NCBI GenBank assembly: GCA_930367205.1
Contig: OV884011.1
Location: 120,215,866 to 120,279,865, forward strand
DNA length: 64,000 bases
From: Acanthosoma haemorrhoidale
Taxonomy: Eukaryota; Arthropoda; Insecta; Hemiptera; Acanthosomatidae
Reading direction: 5' to 3'
Shown: piece after piece, positions 1 to 12,584 of the stretch
Layout of the letters: every line of letters begins with the position of its first letter
How positions within the stretch are numbered: position 1 is the first letter of the stretch
Notes under the pieces: model-generated
Databases searched by the model: none
Seen by the model: only the letters and a program-made list of their open reading frames with translations
Told to the model about the DNA's origin: nothing
Program-made: the position numbers and the translations under genes

Positions 1-2835
1 AACTCACATGTGTTTAGGAAGGTTATACACGTAAAAAAATTAATGTAAGGTTTATTTACATTTTAAGTATGTCAATCCGTAAATCCAAGTGAATCATTGT
101 GATATGTACATGGGTAATTCTACCAAAATGGTCCATTTAAACTTTATTTAATTAAAATTTTGTTTATTTATTAAATTCATTATATACATTTAAATGTAAT
201 AATATTATTAGAGTTGTTGATAGTTGGTTTAAATGTGGTAGATGGAATGACTTATTATTTAGTGGATAAAGAACAGAACTGGGCAAAAATAATTAAATGA
301 CCCCATACTCTAAGAGAAAAAAATAACAAAACTAAACGAATGTAAAAATAATGAAGCGGGATAATTAATTATGTTAAATAACCTCAGTGCGAAATAGCCG
401 TTACTGTTTTTTAGTTTAACATTCGTCGGAATACATTTTTTTTTAATATACTAATAAAACTACCAAGGAGTCAATCACATTTTGTAGGGTTTAACTGTTA
501 AAATCAAATTTGAAAAATTTGGGTTCCTTTATTCATCGCTTCATTATCTTGAAATATTTTTGGATGAAGTACTGATGGAATAAGTAATGACAGGATTGTC
601 GTTTCAAATTATTACTTTTTATTGATGTTGAGCTTTTTTGAAAAAATACTACATTTTCATCAACCATAACATTACAAATTGCGTTAGATTATTTAAAAAA
701 AATATACTTGGAATAACTTACTGGTAGAGGATGGTGAAGTGTTGACATAAATTAAAACACCCATACGCACCGCAGTGGAGTTCGACACTTTAAATGCCCC
801 TAGGCCAACTTTAATCCTCCCAATGGTTTACAAATTAAAAGATTTCATAATAACGTTAAAGGTCCCTCCACTACCTTCCACATGTTCTAGGTTAGATGCA
901 AGAGCTTAAAACTATTTACGTGAAGTAATGGCCCGAATCACCTGAAAACAAATTTTCAACAGGATTTTCCTATTTAAAATTTACCAATAGATGTTTTATT
1001 ACAATTCCTGAAACTTGATAATATACGTGAAAAGGCATGATGTCAAAGTTTAATACACTTATGGAAACAGTAAAAATGACCATTTTTACTACTAAAACAT
1101 GTTTTTAATACATAATAAAATCAAATTTAGTCATTAAGACTGAGCTCCCTATTAAAAATAGCTGGAAACTACTATAAAAACTATAAAAAAATATTTATTT
1201 AGCATAGGGCTAAAGTAGCTCGCAGTCAGCGTGAAATCAGCCCGGAACACCAAATGGACTTTTTTCGAAGAATGACCCAAATATACGAATGAACGTGTTG
1301 GTATCCCAGCGTAACTATTGAGTGTCCGCAGCAATCTGTAAAAAACTACTCTATAGGTAAAACACCCCTACAACACAAGAGGGGGCGTGATATGCATGAA
1401 GTACGTAAGGGCATAAATAATGCCAGTAAACCTATCATTATTGACGAACTGCCAATTCTAGTCTGGTCTGAGAGGGATAGACCAGCTCACAGATTAAAGG
1501 CGAAAACTGACTATAATCTTCAGAAGCGACTGAGACAATCTGAGTTGGTGCCGGCTGGTGAGTCGTTAGAGAAGCTGAGTGCTCTCACAAAGCTCTCCTT
1601 AGTCAACTACTCATAGTAAATACGTTAGGGATTAACGAGGTTTCTCTAATAGGACCAACTTTCATCATCTCCTTCAAGAGTTAGGATCAGCCTCTTTTTG
1701 GCTGTCTACAATGGCTGGTGAGCTGAAGGGCTTAATCTGAAGGGGTATTTAACGAATTTAATGACATTAAAGTCAGCAGTTTAGGGGCAATTTTTCAGTT
1801 TGTACTTAATAAATCTACAAATACAAGATTAATGTATACAACTGAAAATTGGCGATTTTACAGTTGAACTATTCTATGAAAATAAATTCTATAAATAATT
1901 TCATCTCTTAGCATGCCAGGAAACTCTTTTTATGATCAAGTGCTATTTTTAATTTTACGCATAACGAATAATCAAAATAAATTTACTACTGTCTCAACCA
2001 CTAGGAATAAACTCAGCAATCCACCTGCCTAGGTAAGGGTTAAACCCTGCACATAACACCCCATTCCTAATACTGCACATAACAAAAGTAAAACAAAAGT
2101 CATTTCTTAAATGCGTACATTTTTACCCTGGAATCAATAATTACTAAATGCCATTTTACGTACACATGAAAGTTAATTAAGGGAGCTATCAGAAGAGTGA
2201 AAGTGATTAGATAAAACGAAGGCATGGATCGGCGAGGAAGTGGGCCATTGGTGGAAAAAAGAGAGGAGTGGGGAGGTGGAAAGGGGTGATTTATAATTAG
2301 GAGATAAGGCTCCAGAACGGCTATTTGGGAACAGGTTTGGCTCCAGCCCAGGCCGTAAACCTCGCCGGGATCTGATTGGCTGCTGATCGGGTTGCTACCA
2401 AGGCGCAGCGGCCCTTATGCTAAGCAGCTCAGGGGCACCTGTGGGACTTGACCTGGTAGCCTCCTACTTGTACCAGAACCCTCCTACCAAGAGGTCGGTA
2501 ATACTACATTCACACCGTGTAAGGGTTCTTATTTTGCTGTAGGGAGGAGAAGCTTATATAGCAGGCGAAGCCTCCGGGGGAATCAATAAGTGGCTCCGCG
2601 ATTGCAACAAGGACGTGAAAAAGATTTGTACTTTACCTCTCATTCCGTTCTTCCTCCTTGTAACCATGTTTCATCATCCAATCGTATTTATTTTTTCAAC
2701 CGAAATTCAAATTTTGGACTGTAGAATGTAGTTGTCAAGCAAGGGCCCACGGAATGGTCGGTGCCAAGGAGGCACCCCAATCACACACTTCAGGTGGTGG
2801 TTATGGATATTTTTTTAAATGCCACAAGGTATTAT
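1..2835. other. AT-rich stretch without a recognisable gene
   Basis: Mostly AT-rich sequence with scattered stops in all frames. A 74-codon open frame at 1392-1616 (+) has mixed composition but matches no family I know. A GC-richer patch at about 2330-2600 contains an ATTGGCTG CCAAT-like motif and could be a worn LTR or promoter-like sequence, but nothing decides it. Confidence 0.5.
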
Positions 2836-2850
2836 TGGAGGATGAGATAA
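2836..2850. repeat. Left 15-bp target-site duplication of LINE copy A1
   Basis: TGGAGGATGAGATAA is repeated exactly at 3085-3099 and brackets the LINE fragment between them. A long TSD like this is what target-primed reverse transcription leaves. Confidence 0.85.
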
Positions 2851-3084
2851 TATATGTATACTCCTTTATTGTGCTATAATTACAATCTGCCTTTTATAAG
2901 ACAATAAGTAATAAGATAAATGCTCTCATTCATACCATATTTACAGTTCATCATTCACACAATATTTACAGACAGCCCAGAGACCTCCCAAATCCACATG
3001 CGAAGAGAAAGCGGATTCTTGGGAAGTCCCCCACGCTCCTCCGTCAGCCGCGTCACCGGATGCTAGCCAGTGGAGGCTGACCAA
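2851..3084 (-). mobile_element. Jockey-A LINE copy A1, 3' UTR only (5'-truncated)
   Basis: On the minus strand this is only the last ~230 bp of the Jockey-A 3' UTR. It is recognisable by the terminal block TTATTGTCTTATAAAAGGC, shared with the end of the full-length copy at 54918, and by the GC-rich block around 2970-3080. It carries no coding sequence. The 15-bp TSD on both sides shows it is one complete, extremely 5'-truncated insertion, not a broken piece of a larger copy. The 66-codon open frame across it is fortuitous. Confidence 0.85.
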
Positions 3085-3099
3085 TGGAGGATGAGATAA
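3085..3099. repeat. Right 15-bp target-site duplication of LINE copy A1
   Basis: Exact second copy of the 15-mer at 2836-2850, directly after the truncated 5' end of A1. Confidence 0.85.
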
Positions 3100-3359
3100 A
3101 AGGAAAATAAATGAATTATATACGTTCAACCAATCCAACAATGTTTATATTTTTATACACTAGGAAAAGTTAGAAAATACTGCCAGTAACTGTATAGAAG
3201 TATGTCGTTTGTTATAATCCTACCTAACCCTTGTGGTTGAGAAAGTGATAAGTGGTTTATAAACCTAACGATTGCTTTGTGCCGGGGTCTATTACTTAGC
3301 TATCTAACTCCAAACCTGAGGAGTGTGTGCCCCGATAGTGTGCTGTATTTTTGTTAAGA

Positions 3360-3480
3360 GGTACAGGCCAGGATTTAGGTGTTTACATGGTCTTACATCA
3401 AAAGACGAGCGTGAACCGGAAGGAGGGAACTGGACAGCTGGAGGAAACGCCTTTTATTATCATTATAGGGCCCCAGAAGA
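3360..3480 (-). repeat. Worn LTR relic of the TGTAGC...CCCGACA family
   Basis: The plus-strand string around 3390-3430 (catggtctt, then gacgagcgtgaaccggaaggaggg) parallels the LTR at 16383-17372, which reads gtgtggtctt, then ggcgagtgtgaaccggagggagg at about 16560-16650. Order and orientation agree, with a gap between the two blocks. It is too short and diverged to give ends. I infer a decayed LTR fragment on the minus strand. Confidence 0.35.
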
Positions 3481-3639
3481 CTTCTTCTAGATGGAAAAGG
3501 TCGCTTCTAAAGATATGCTTGTATAGCAGAGAGAGGGCAGGAATCTCCAAATATTTTGTTTAATAGATATTGTTTCTGTATAACTTAAGTACTAAGTAAT
3601 CGCAACCTTCAACGAGGTGAGTGCCCGCCCATAAATTTT

Positions 3640-3750
3640 TACAACCAATCTTTGAGACAAATTGACACAGTTAAATATTTCAGAGTTACACTTAAGAAGA
3701 GACCGACTTGGAAACCGCACGCGAAAATGAAACACCAAACACTCAGTCAC
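3640..3750 (+). pseudogene. LINE reverse transcriptase fragment (thumb region)
   Basis: A short plus-strand open stretch translates as QIDTVKYFRVTLKKRPTWKPH. This matches the segment after the RT palm in Jockey-type ORF2 (compare VRYLGFHLDKRPTWNPHTR in the copy at 30749-31510). It is diverged from Jockey-A and lacks everything upstream and downstream. The minus-strand open frame covering the same bases is a chimera of this fragment and the neighbouring Gypsy relic. Confidence 0.55.
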
Positions 3751-3819
3751 TATTAAAATATTTACTGGACCGTACCAACGTTCAAAACTTCCAGTTCCAA
3801 AGATTGACTCACCACTATG

Positions 3820-4135
3820 GCTTCCGAGGACGTTAATGGAGTCGCTTACTTGGTCAATGACCTTGAACGGTCCTACCCAAAAGAGTAACTTGGATATTTC
3901 TTCGTTGTGTTTTGGAATGCGCAAAGAAATGACAAGGACCCATTCTCCAGTCTTCAAGGTACCATGTTTGCTTTTGAGTTATTTCCCTCTCTTCCGGATG
4001 ATGTTGGAATTCAGTAGGTGTAACTGATCGGTGATAATCTCGTTTCCTGCCGTTACGTTTGGTACTAGTATTTTTTCTATCCGTAGTTAAAATATACTTC
4101 TTGATTTCTCTCCGAAATGAGCTTTGACTGGGCAT
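3820..4135 (-). pseudogene. Ty3/Gypsy integrase C-terminal fragment
   Basis: Two overlapping minus-strand frames (starts at 4135 and 3957) join through a frameshift. The downstream one reads TGEWVLVISLR and then WVGPFKVIDQV. That is the layout of the integrase C-terminal domain of Gypsy elements: a G-[DE]-x-V-L-V strand, a basic spacer, and the GPF/Y motif. The basic upstream frame fits the linker before it. No catalytic core, RT or LTR is visible nearby. The short length leaves another chromo-like basic fragment possible. Confidence 0.5.
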
Positions 4136-4139
4136 TCTC

Positions 4140-4925
4140 TAATTCATTCAATGTATAAACTAACAAATATCGGATTACAGTTAAAAAATCTAAACAATAC
4201 TACACACGTAAAATGAAATAAAAACTAAACAGGAACAGGTGAAGGACCTTTGGATTACATACGAGGACCTAAAAATAACGTACGACTAGCTTATGAGTTA
4301 AATAAAACCTATACTGCCCTTCAACTGCCTGCTGCGATCGATGTGGGAAATGGAGGTAGGGATATCTTGTTGAACACGAGGTTAGTTAGGAATTGCAGTG
4401 AGTGGTTTCACTAAACCATTTTATATGTCTAAGGCGAATGGACTCATCCACCAAAGGCAACTAAAAATCTTCGTGGAGTTCATGATTTCTCCACTGCTGG
4501 AATGCAAAATTCCAGACCTCTTTCATTAGTTTTCCCGGAGTTGTTTTTCTGTCGATTCCGACAGATGATTAAAAAGTAGCCCACTGTACATAAGAACCGG
4601 CCAGTGTATTCTCTTGAATATCATCCAGCAATGATATATTAGAGGACGTCAGTGAGTGTGTGTGAGGTGGTAAGACTTCAAGCGTAATTAATTCAGTTAC
4701 TTAGTTACTTTTACTACAGTCATGAAATGGCCATAAAAACGGATGTGACAGCCCATATTATCAAGCAAGTACGCAATGCTCTTGGCGGGAGATTTCTGAG
4801 TTCCTACAGTGTAGGAGATAGGCAGTAGCTTCTTTCCCTTCTGGTATGAGAATTTACGCAGCCTTTATGGCGTCACTGAAATTTCAGCTATCCCAATCTA
4901 TCCCCGATCTCGTTGCAAGTTGATT
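4140..4925. other. No recognisable gene
   Basis: Mixed AT-rich sequence between the Gypsy and LINE relics. The reverse strand may hold the decayed 3' continuation of the LINE RT fragment at 4929-5594, but no motif after the palm domain could be recognised. Confidence 0.4.
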
Positions 4926-4928
4926 GGG

Positions 4929-5594
4929 TCAGTTGAAGAGCTCTATTTGTGTTAATACCACTACTCTATACCGCGATGTTGTCAGTGAAAGCAACAATTG
5001 TAGTATTCTTATACCAGGCTCCAATGATTTTAGACGTGTGGTCGTTGAAAAACACTGTGGACAGTATGGCTCCTTGAGGTATTCCACAGGTAAGCAGGTA
5101 AGAGGAATAGGTATAGAGAGGCTATGACTTACTCGCAGTAGTCGGTTGTTCAGGTGTGTAGAATTGTGCAGAGTAGGTCCGGGCATTCCTGGTCGTAAAA
5201 CATTTGGAACAGGGTCTCGTAGGACACTGAGTCGAAGAACTGCGTGCAGTCTAACTAAATCGTAGCCATGGCAAAGTTTCTGTTGAGGTTTGGGCTAGCT
5301 TCTGACAGTAGTTTCACTGGGGGGGGGGGAGGGTGCTGTGCTAAGACTGGCTTAAAATCCAGTCTGCTCTGGTGGTATGATATTGTTGTCCACACAGAAG
5401 CTTAAAAGAATGTTCTCCTGAATCTTCCAAATGTGTGGTAATATGCTGATCGGGTAGCAGTTGGCAGGGTGATTTGAACTTCTGGCTGGCTTGATTAGAG
5501 GGAACATGATGACTTGTTTCCTAATGCCAGGAATGTACCGCAACCTGTAGTGTACAGAAGTGCACCTTTGGCTATTAATATTTTGATCAATCAA
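4929..5594 (-). pseudogene. Degenerate LINE reverse transcriptase (Jockey-superfamily-like)
   Basis: The frame 5594-5352 (minus) reads VIMFPLIKPARSSN, YPISILPHIWKI and NNIIPPEQTGF. These fit the RT N-terminal motifs I-P-x-x-K-P, Y-R-P-I-S-L-L and I-I-P-P-E-Q-x-G-F. Further on, in shifted frames, come CGIPQGAILS (motif B) and FTDNIAV in the place of the catalytic FADD (motif C), so one catalytic aspartate is replaced. Motif A was not recognised. The domain order right to left confirms the minus strand. At least two frameshifts and the FTDN change make it a pseudogene. It is too diverged from Jockey-A to be the same family. Confidence 0.65.
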
Positions 5595-5599
5595 TACCG

Positions 5600-8500
5600 C
5601 GAAAAAATTGGCGAAGAACTGTTATTTGCTTGATTGTGTAAACATTCATCGTGAGGAAGTTATGCTTTTTTTTAGGTCTTTGTTTATAAATAAGTCGTAC
5701 ATTTAATTACCAAGAATAAGCAATGTTATAAATGAGCTACCAAGTTCTTTTAGGAAAGGTTGGCATTGAAAGTGTCGGTGACTGATGGAATTCCCCGAAC
5801 CTAACCCTTCAGTTTTCCTAATATCCTGCCTCACCGGGACACAGGAGAAGCCTGGAGTGCGTACTCCAAATACTTGAGCCCTCTCCAGCCCCGGAGAACT
5901 AAGTCGAGGATTCCAGGATTCATCCAGCTTCTTCTAGGCTGTTCCCTTGAGTGCTCCTTCCCGCGTCTGGAGCAACTAAATTAAAACGAAATCTAATTTA
6001 GTCAGCTTCCAGAAGATGTCTAAGGAAATGAAATTCTTTTATTACTCTCTCGATGTAAAATAGGCCCCGCACACCTGCAAGTACCCCCCCCCCCCCAACC
6101 TCTTTACTCAGAAACATCTAACAGAATGTTTTGACTTAATTGCTAAAAACAATACAGTCGTAAGACGAGTTTAATTAAATGATGGTTATACATACACTTA
6201 ACTTGTAACTATTTATATTATCGTTTGTTTGAAGATAATATATTCTGAAAAGGTCGGAGCCATTTTTCACATTCATAAGTCAGTGTCCACTCCTTTACAT
6301 AAATGAAACAATGACATTTCAGCATTAAGTCATAGTATATATATAGTAAATACTCTGCACGGAGTTTTTGATTAATTTTTAATATAAAAAAAATATTGTG
6401 GTGTATATTAATTGCAGAATCCATTCAGCATTCTCACAGACATTTGCTGGATATAATGTTTGACAACACGTTTATTGATACAAAACAAGAATAAATTTGA
6501 AATAGTTTTTCTATGTATTTATTTTATTGACAAATTATTTTATTATTATAATGTAATGTTTATTATAATGTGACCCTCTCTTTGGATACAAATCTGAAGA
6601 TCATAAACCAGCTGAGTGTGATAGAAGAATTCAAAAATATATCTATTTTTTGGATATTACTGCATCTACAGATATTCCACTTATAAGTTGATAAATTAGA
6701 TTCCTGATTTATTATCATTTAAAACCGAATTGAGCTTCAAACTAGAAGAAACTGTACTTTAGTGACCGCAATAAATGTTTAAAGTGGTTTCCATAAAGCT
6801 TTATAGCAGGTGTGTATTAAAGTCCAACGGCAATATAAGATGGAACATGTCATTCGAAATGTAATTGGATAGCGGTCAATGCACAATACAATCTAACGGT
6901 AGAACTCTAGTCCGGGTATTTTTTCAATAACTAGTCCTTCCTCCTAACGTGGCCCTCCGTCCAAATAGGTCACCCCCGATGAAGGGGTCGTAAAACTAGC
7001 CCACACTCGACGTCCCGTGGGTCATATATTGTCAAATTGCTTCTGCTGCTCCCCCGTCACAAGGTATCTTTCCAAGACCCCTTGCACTTGACGAGGGCTC
7101 CTTGTATTTGCATTTCGTTGACAGGCCCGAAAAAGGAAGAAAAAAAAACGCGTTATGATATACCGACGGGGGTGGAGTATTTGCTATAATATAAAGCGTT
7201 TCTCATAAGGAAAGGACTTAAGTGACATGCTTATTGTTCTAAAATGGAGATAAAGTTAAATCTCTTGTTTTTTTTACATTTAATTATATTGCATAGAAGG
7301 CATCCCTAGGCAGCCTTAAATGACTATTAGAATGGAGAAATACCATTTAGAAGGGTAAAATACCAAATTTGAAGGTCTTCAAGTTAACAATCGTGGACTT
7401 GTTTACCATTGAACCTGTAAGATGGTAATCCTGGTCAAACAAGTGATGCATACAGGATGCTATTAACAGTTTTAACTTCTATAATAGGAAATTCATATTA
7501 TAAAAAATGAAGATTGTAATTGATGAATTAAACTTCTAAATCTCATAAAGAAAATAATGAAAAAATTGATAAAGAAATATAAATAATTTTGGCTATTATC
7601 TATATATATCTATAGCCGCAGTGCTATATAGAGGAGTACTGATGGTCAAAATAGGATAAATATGACGAATTCTCGGCCAACAGTAATAAATAGTTACCTA
7701 TTAATACCTTTTTTATTTATTTCTCATTTTTTTATTTGGAATGTCAACACATCCGTAGCCTGGAGGTGGGCAAATTACAGTTCGAAACGTTGCAATTAGT
7801 AATTTATGAATTAAATGTAAGAAGGATATTATGCATACTTTTTTTTAAACATTACTAACTTCGTGGTAGCAAATATAACGTTTTTACTTTTTCCTATCCA
7901 CCTTTTGTGGGTCGGTTCCATCTACAAAACATCTCGGGGCTCTACGTGGATTGAAATGGAGTTGAGAGTAAGATTGAGCAAATAACCAAAAGTAAACTCA
8001 CCAGGTGAATCTTACTGCTCTTAGCAACAGCCACCGCCTCCTCGATCTCTCCACAATCTGAGGTCTGTCTTCCACTGATTAAAACCGTCTAGACTCAATC
8101 CTCGGTCGGGCCCTTGTCAACAGTATCTCATCTTCTGTTTACCTGGTGGAGGGCTTTACAGGCGAGTTTGTATTATTACCTTCAAGCCGTCGAATTGACA
8201 ACAGTAATTTATGAGTTTCAATGAAACATTCTCGTTTCCATTTATAAAATTTGACAGAAAGACGTCGGTTTATTTATTGGTGGGTGAGTTTGATTATTGC
8301 ATTCAAGATATTTACTTCATAACTAACGTAAAATAAAAACTAATATTGATTCTCGCTAGTAAAAGGGTTAAAGTAAAACGCTGAAATATGAATCCAAAAG
8401 TGTGGTGAATCCAAAAACAAACCATGGGTTGTCATACCTTGTAGTAGACTTTTTTTTAATATAGACTGTGTGAGAGGATTGCAACGTTTTAGATGATTCT

Positions 8501-11500
8501 ACCTGTACTAATGATGTTAAATTTAGGAAATCTGCCATCTAGTGGCAGCTCAAGAGGTCGGCTAGGCTTTGTCAAGATTGACCTCATGGGAGAAAGATAA
8601 AGGAAGCCGTAAGGAAAGGATGTGTTTTGATCAGCTTTGAATATTGTATATTTGAGATTGTAAATATTTAGACGCATTGGTTGTTTGGTTAAGTGCACAT
8701 ATATTACATGTATATATATATTGGCCCATGGTAAATTACTTGGCGTTAAGTTGTCTTGTTTTAAACCATAGGTCAGCATCTAGTTTTAGTGCAGATGTTA
8801 GTTGTGTTTAAGGTAGGACTATATATGTAATAGGGTAATAACATACCAGGTTGTACAAAACAAATTCCAAAACGTTGTTCTGGTAGTTGTGAATATAAAG
8901 TATTAGTACTCTCTTCCTTTCACTACTACACATTTCTTTGTAATAAAGTGTTTGTGTATATAATTTCATTCATTTTGACTGAATATATTTTCCACCTTTT
9001 ATTTTGTTTGTGTTGTATAGTTACTTGTTAAATGTTTCCAGAACCAAGTTTTTAGTTCTTTTCATTTCAATTAGTACATCTTCCCTTGCATGAAGCAGTT
9101 TTATGTTTTAAATACCCATGATTCCCTTTCTACTTTGTAATGATAATGGTATAAAAAAAGTTAATGGATTGTTCCAGAACCCAGTTTTAGTTATCGTTGT
9201 TCGTTATCGTTTTTTTATCGTTGACTTGTATAATTCGTGCGTAGGGGTGTACATATATTTTGAATAAATTACTGTTTAATGATATTTTAAGTGTATCTTA
9301 TGGTTTGCTTAAGTATTTCGATGACCAACAGCCTGCAAATTAAGTTGACTTGTTGAGTTCAGTACCTGCCCTTGATAATGGGGTTGATGGGATCTAGAAC
9401 CCGTAACCCTGCAAATATTGTTATAGGTTGTGTGTATACCTTAGTGCTACTCATCATTGTAACTCAAAAACATCATAGCTTAAATTATAATAATTTAATA
9501 AATACAATGCAATATAAACAATAAATGCATGGTGGTTAAATATAATGTAGAGGTGAAATAAATTGATAAAAAAACTTTCTTTGGGTATGGGTCCTAAAGG
9601 GTTCTCCATAAATCGGGAATTAAGCTGATTATTTTGAGAACAACAATCGTTAGAATCATGATTCTTCATTTATTTTATACAAAACAACAGGATTATTATT
9701 ATTATTATTATCATAATAATAACAAAGACAACAACTTGAATTTGAGCAGATAACAAAATGAGTTAATTCCTGTGGGGATTGGACAAGCTGGATAGGGAAG
9801 TGTAGGCAATCAGCTGGCAATTATAGGTTCTGTCTCCTGGTGTCGCCCCCACCAGGTACACATTAATACAGGCGGGTCATTGTACCTGTTACTGATACTG
9901 CTTATTGTCGGTTACACTCCTTTATCACAGGTGCTGTTACTGACTACTAGGTATCGTTATCGAAATAATAACGGACAGTTATGAATGCCCAATATCGGCA
10001 GAGAGCAAAAACTGACGGTGGTTTGTGTGAGCAGTGTAAAGCTACCATTCAGAATATTTATAGCAATAGTATCATATTATAAAAACGAGTCTTTGTCTTA
10101 TTAGGACTGTTCCTAGATTCCAAAAAGGTATAAGACACAATTATTTGATCTGAAAATCCATTTCAGTTTCGTTAGGTATTCGAAACCAATTTTAACTATA
10201 CCCGCTAATAACTTTCCCATACTCTTCCTAGCCCCAATTTTACATCTTTTTCCCACTGGTTGTGAAAACACGAAGATACTGGTAAGTAAATAAATCATAC
10301 TTAAGTATCGTTAACACTTGGTAAAAAAAATAAATATTTTTATATAATTATGGGTAAGGTATTATTTTTTTTTACTACAATTAGATAAAGCCATTATAAT
10401 CGGGTGCTCAACGTGTGTATGTTCATAATGTAGTTTATATGTGTATTTTGCATACAAATTTCACCCTTTCATAAAAAAATCCATAACCCAAAAATTTCAA
10501 AACTTATTATTTGAAAAAAAAAGTACAATATACCTGAATACGGGAATGGATGAATGATATTTTACATAACATTTATTCACTATTGTATTCACTCCCTCAT
10601 TAATATAGTGTTTAAAACGTACATACTCACAATACATAAATGCATATGAAGCCAAGAGTATATTATAAATTCTACCTGTTAGAATGTCATCCAGCCACCT
10701 GTGGACTCTCACCACTGTACCGTAACAATCAACCTCCACCGAGGATTCCCACACTCCTTACTCCTCTCACACCACCTTCAAGCAGGTCCTCCTAGTACAA
10801 GGATCCGATCACCCTAAATATTTTATATTTCTCCCTCATCCTAAAATTCTAACTAGAGAGCTTAGAAAAAAAAAAAGAATGTCATCCATCAGTTCGTCAG
10901 TCCAAATTGGTTTTGTAAATCAGTATTTCGTTTTCTATTGATTGGTGAGACTTTTTTCTTTATTAGTCTCCATAATTTTCGAAACGTCCATTGATTTCTT
11001 GTTTTTTGAGTCTCATGTTGAGTTTGTGTGTGTGAGTTCCACGCCTGGTCTTTATTCGGACTGGGCCAGATGTCGGGAGGGGGAGAGGTCATTTAATAGG
11101 ACTGCATTGGCAGACTGTGGCGTAACAATTTAAATACTTGGCAAATTTAATATTCAATTGGAATATAGAAAAAAAAATTAATTTAATAAACACGATTCAC
11201 AATTATCGGTTCAGACAAAAAAATTTCAATGCAATCGTAGGATGACATTTTTTTTTTTTGCTTAGAGATCGTGACGAATGCTTCAAGCAATATTTTTTCG
11301 TGTTATAGCAGAATACATGTACCGAAGATTATAATATTATTACATATTATTATATTATATTATTATAAATGTTATCCTTGACTTTATTATTGTTCTTGCA
11401 ATGGAAGGATCAACTGTTGGACTTTATAAGAAGGAATGCTTTAACCTAATTTAACTTTTTCATGGTCTTAGGAGTGTAGTAGATGCCGGGTTACGGATTA

Positions 11501-11795
11501 GCATGGGAGGTCACGCAAGTCAGTCTCAATCCAGCTTGAGGAAATAAAGCAAACCGAACAACTCCACCCTAAAACAAAGTTAGTGCATACCACCCAAGGG
11601 CTGTACTATTTCTGACCGGATTTTATTTGATGTATTAAAGTAATGTAATACACCAACCACATTTGAACCTTATTTATGAAATGAAATAATATTCTGTAAA
11701 TATCATAAGTCTACTTCAGTTTAAGCCCCAAATCCAAATATTCCAATTTGCATGGAAAATAAATAAATATGTATCGCCAGAAGATTTCATCAGGC
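5600..11795. other. Long AT-rich interval without recognisable genes
   Basis: About 6.2 kb with only short, random-looking frames. A 13-base C run (6084-6096), a short ATT microsatellite (about 9690-9712), homopolymers, and GC-richer islands near 5800-5990, 6940-7130, 8000-8170 and 9770-9990 are visible. None translates into a family I know. The G run at 5319-5329 lies just before it. Confidence 0.5.
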
Positions 11796-11805
11796 AATGA
11801 ATTTA
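11796..11805. repeat. Probable left TSD of LINE copy A2
   Basis: AATGAATTTA here and AATGAATGTA at 13713-13722 differ at one base and bracket copy A2. The first lies right before the conserved 5' end of the family. Plausible as an aged TSD. Confidence 0.5.
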
Positions 11806-12080
11806 GTTTTTTGCGCATGCGATACTATCTACAACACCTCTCTACTTCACTCTTCCTTCAAACACCGTATACTACCGTTTGTAGGCCACACTTCAGCCAT
11901 AAAAGTGTTGCAGCAGGCAACTTACGTAAGCTGGCCACGAGGGAGCCCTCAAGAAGTGAGCTAATCTCTTATTACATTTGTGTGGAAGTATAAAAAGTGA
12001 TATCGGACTGAGAAGTCGGCCATATTGGACGCCCTGCCATTAGCCTTTCCCGGTTCGGAGATAACATTAAGCAATAGGCT

Positions 12081-12155
12081 CTGTGAGCCAAACGGTCTGG
12101 TGGCTCCGAGCCAAGACCGGTGACTGGAAGTTGTGTGTTCGAGTTCCACTGGCGC
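12081..12155 (+). promoter_or_regulatory. tRNA-like segment (A box/B box) in the 5' UTR of A2
   Basis: GGTCTGGTGGCTCCGAGCC (about 12094-12112) resembles the D-arm/A box of tRNA genes, and GTTCGAGTTCC (12137-12147) resembles the B box/T arm, at tRNA-like spacing. The same segment sits at the same place in copy A8, so it belongs to the element. It is not a functional tRNA gene: I see no pairing acceptor stem. A tRNA-derived SINE head or an internal Pol III-type promoter are the likely readings. Confidence 0.5.
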
Positions 12156-12214
12156 TACGTATTTTCTTTTAACAAAAAAATTTATTTAGTAATAATAAAT
12201 ATTGTTATGATAAA

Positions 12215-12398
12215 ATGAGATTTTATCAGCAATTAATGTCTCAAAATAAAAAAAAAAGATCTAGGTCCTTAGGTCCAACTCCGACACCATCGCCTGTAAA
12301 GCGAAAACCTAGACGTTCAAATAGGAACGTACAAATAACCTCCTCTGCAGCTAGTTCCATGCAAGAGATACCGCCACAGGCCAGCACACCCAAAAAAG
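12215..12398 (+). pseudogene. Jockey-A ORF1 (Gag) N-terminal fragment
   Basis: The start MRFYQQLMSQNKKK and the basic region with KRKPRRSNRNVQ match the N-terminus of ORF1 in the full-length copy (59237 leftward) almost residue for residue. In that copy a RRM-like region and zinc knuckles follow. Here the match stops after residue ~62, at about 12398. The frame continues only into unrelated hairpin-rich sequence up to 12499, so the last third of the nominal 94-codon frame is not Gag. A non-functional remnant. Confidence 0.8.
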
Positions 12399-12410
12399 AA
12401 ACTTTTTTTC

Positions 12411-12562
12411 TTTGCCCCTACCTGAGGCGGAAGCCTTATACGGGGTTTCCCTTCGAGCCCGTGATGCAGGCTCGGGGATCGGTTATCAAACCCTCGTAAC
12501 TCGGGGTCTCCCTGCTAGTCTGTGAGGCAGACTCCAGGGGCTTTTATCGATGTCTACGGTGC
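12411..12562 (+). repeat. Tandem hairpin repeat (~61-bp unit) inside LINE A2
   Basis: Two diverged tandem units start CGGGGTTTCCC (12441) and CGGGGTCTCCC (12502), 61 bp apart, with a weaker partial unit before them. Each carries nested inverted repeats. Unit 1 pairs GGGTTT with AAACCC and, inside, CGAGCC with GGCTCG. Unit 2 pairs CCCTG with CAGGG and, inside, GTCTG with CAGAC. The changed bases keep pairing in both units. Absent from the full-length copy, so it is extra sequence at the deletion junction. Confidence 0.6.
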
Positions 12563-12584
12563 GCGTATTCCAGTGCAATTGGAT

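Noticed and set aside
3592..3957. 121-codon minus-strand frame as one gene
   Set aside because: Its right half is a Gypsy integrase end and its left half is antisense to a LINE fragment; a chimera of two relics.
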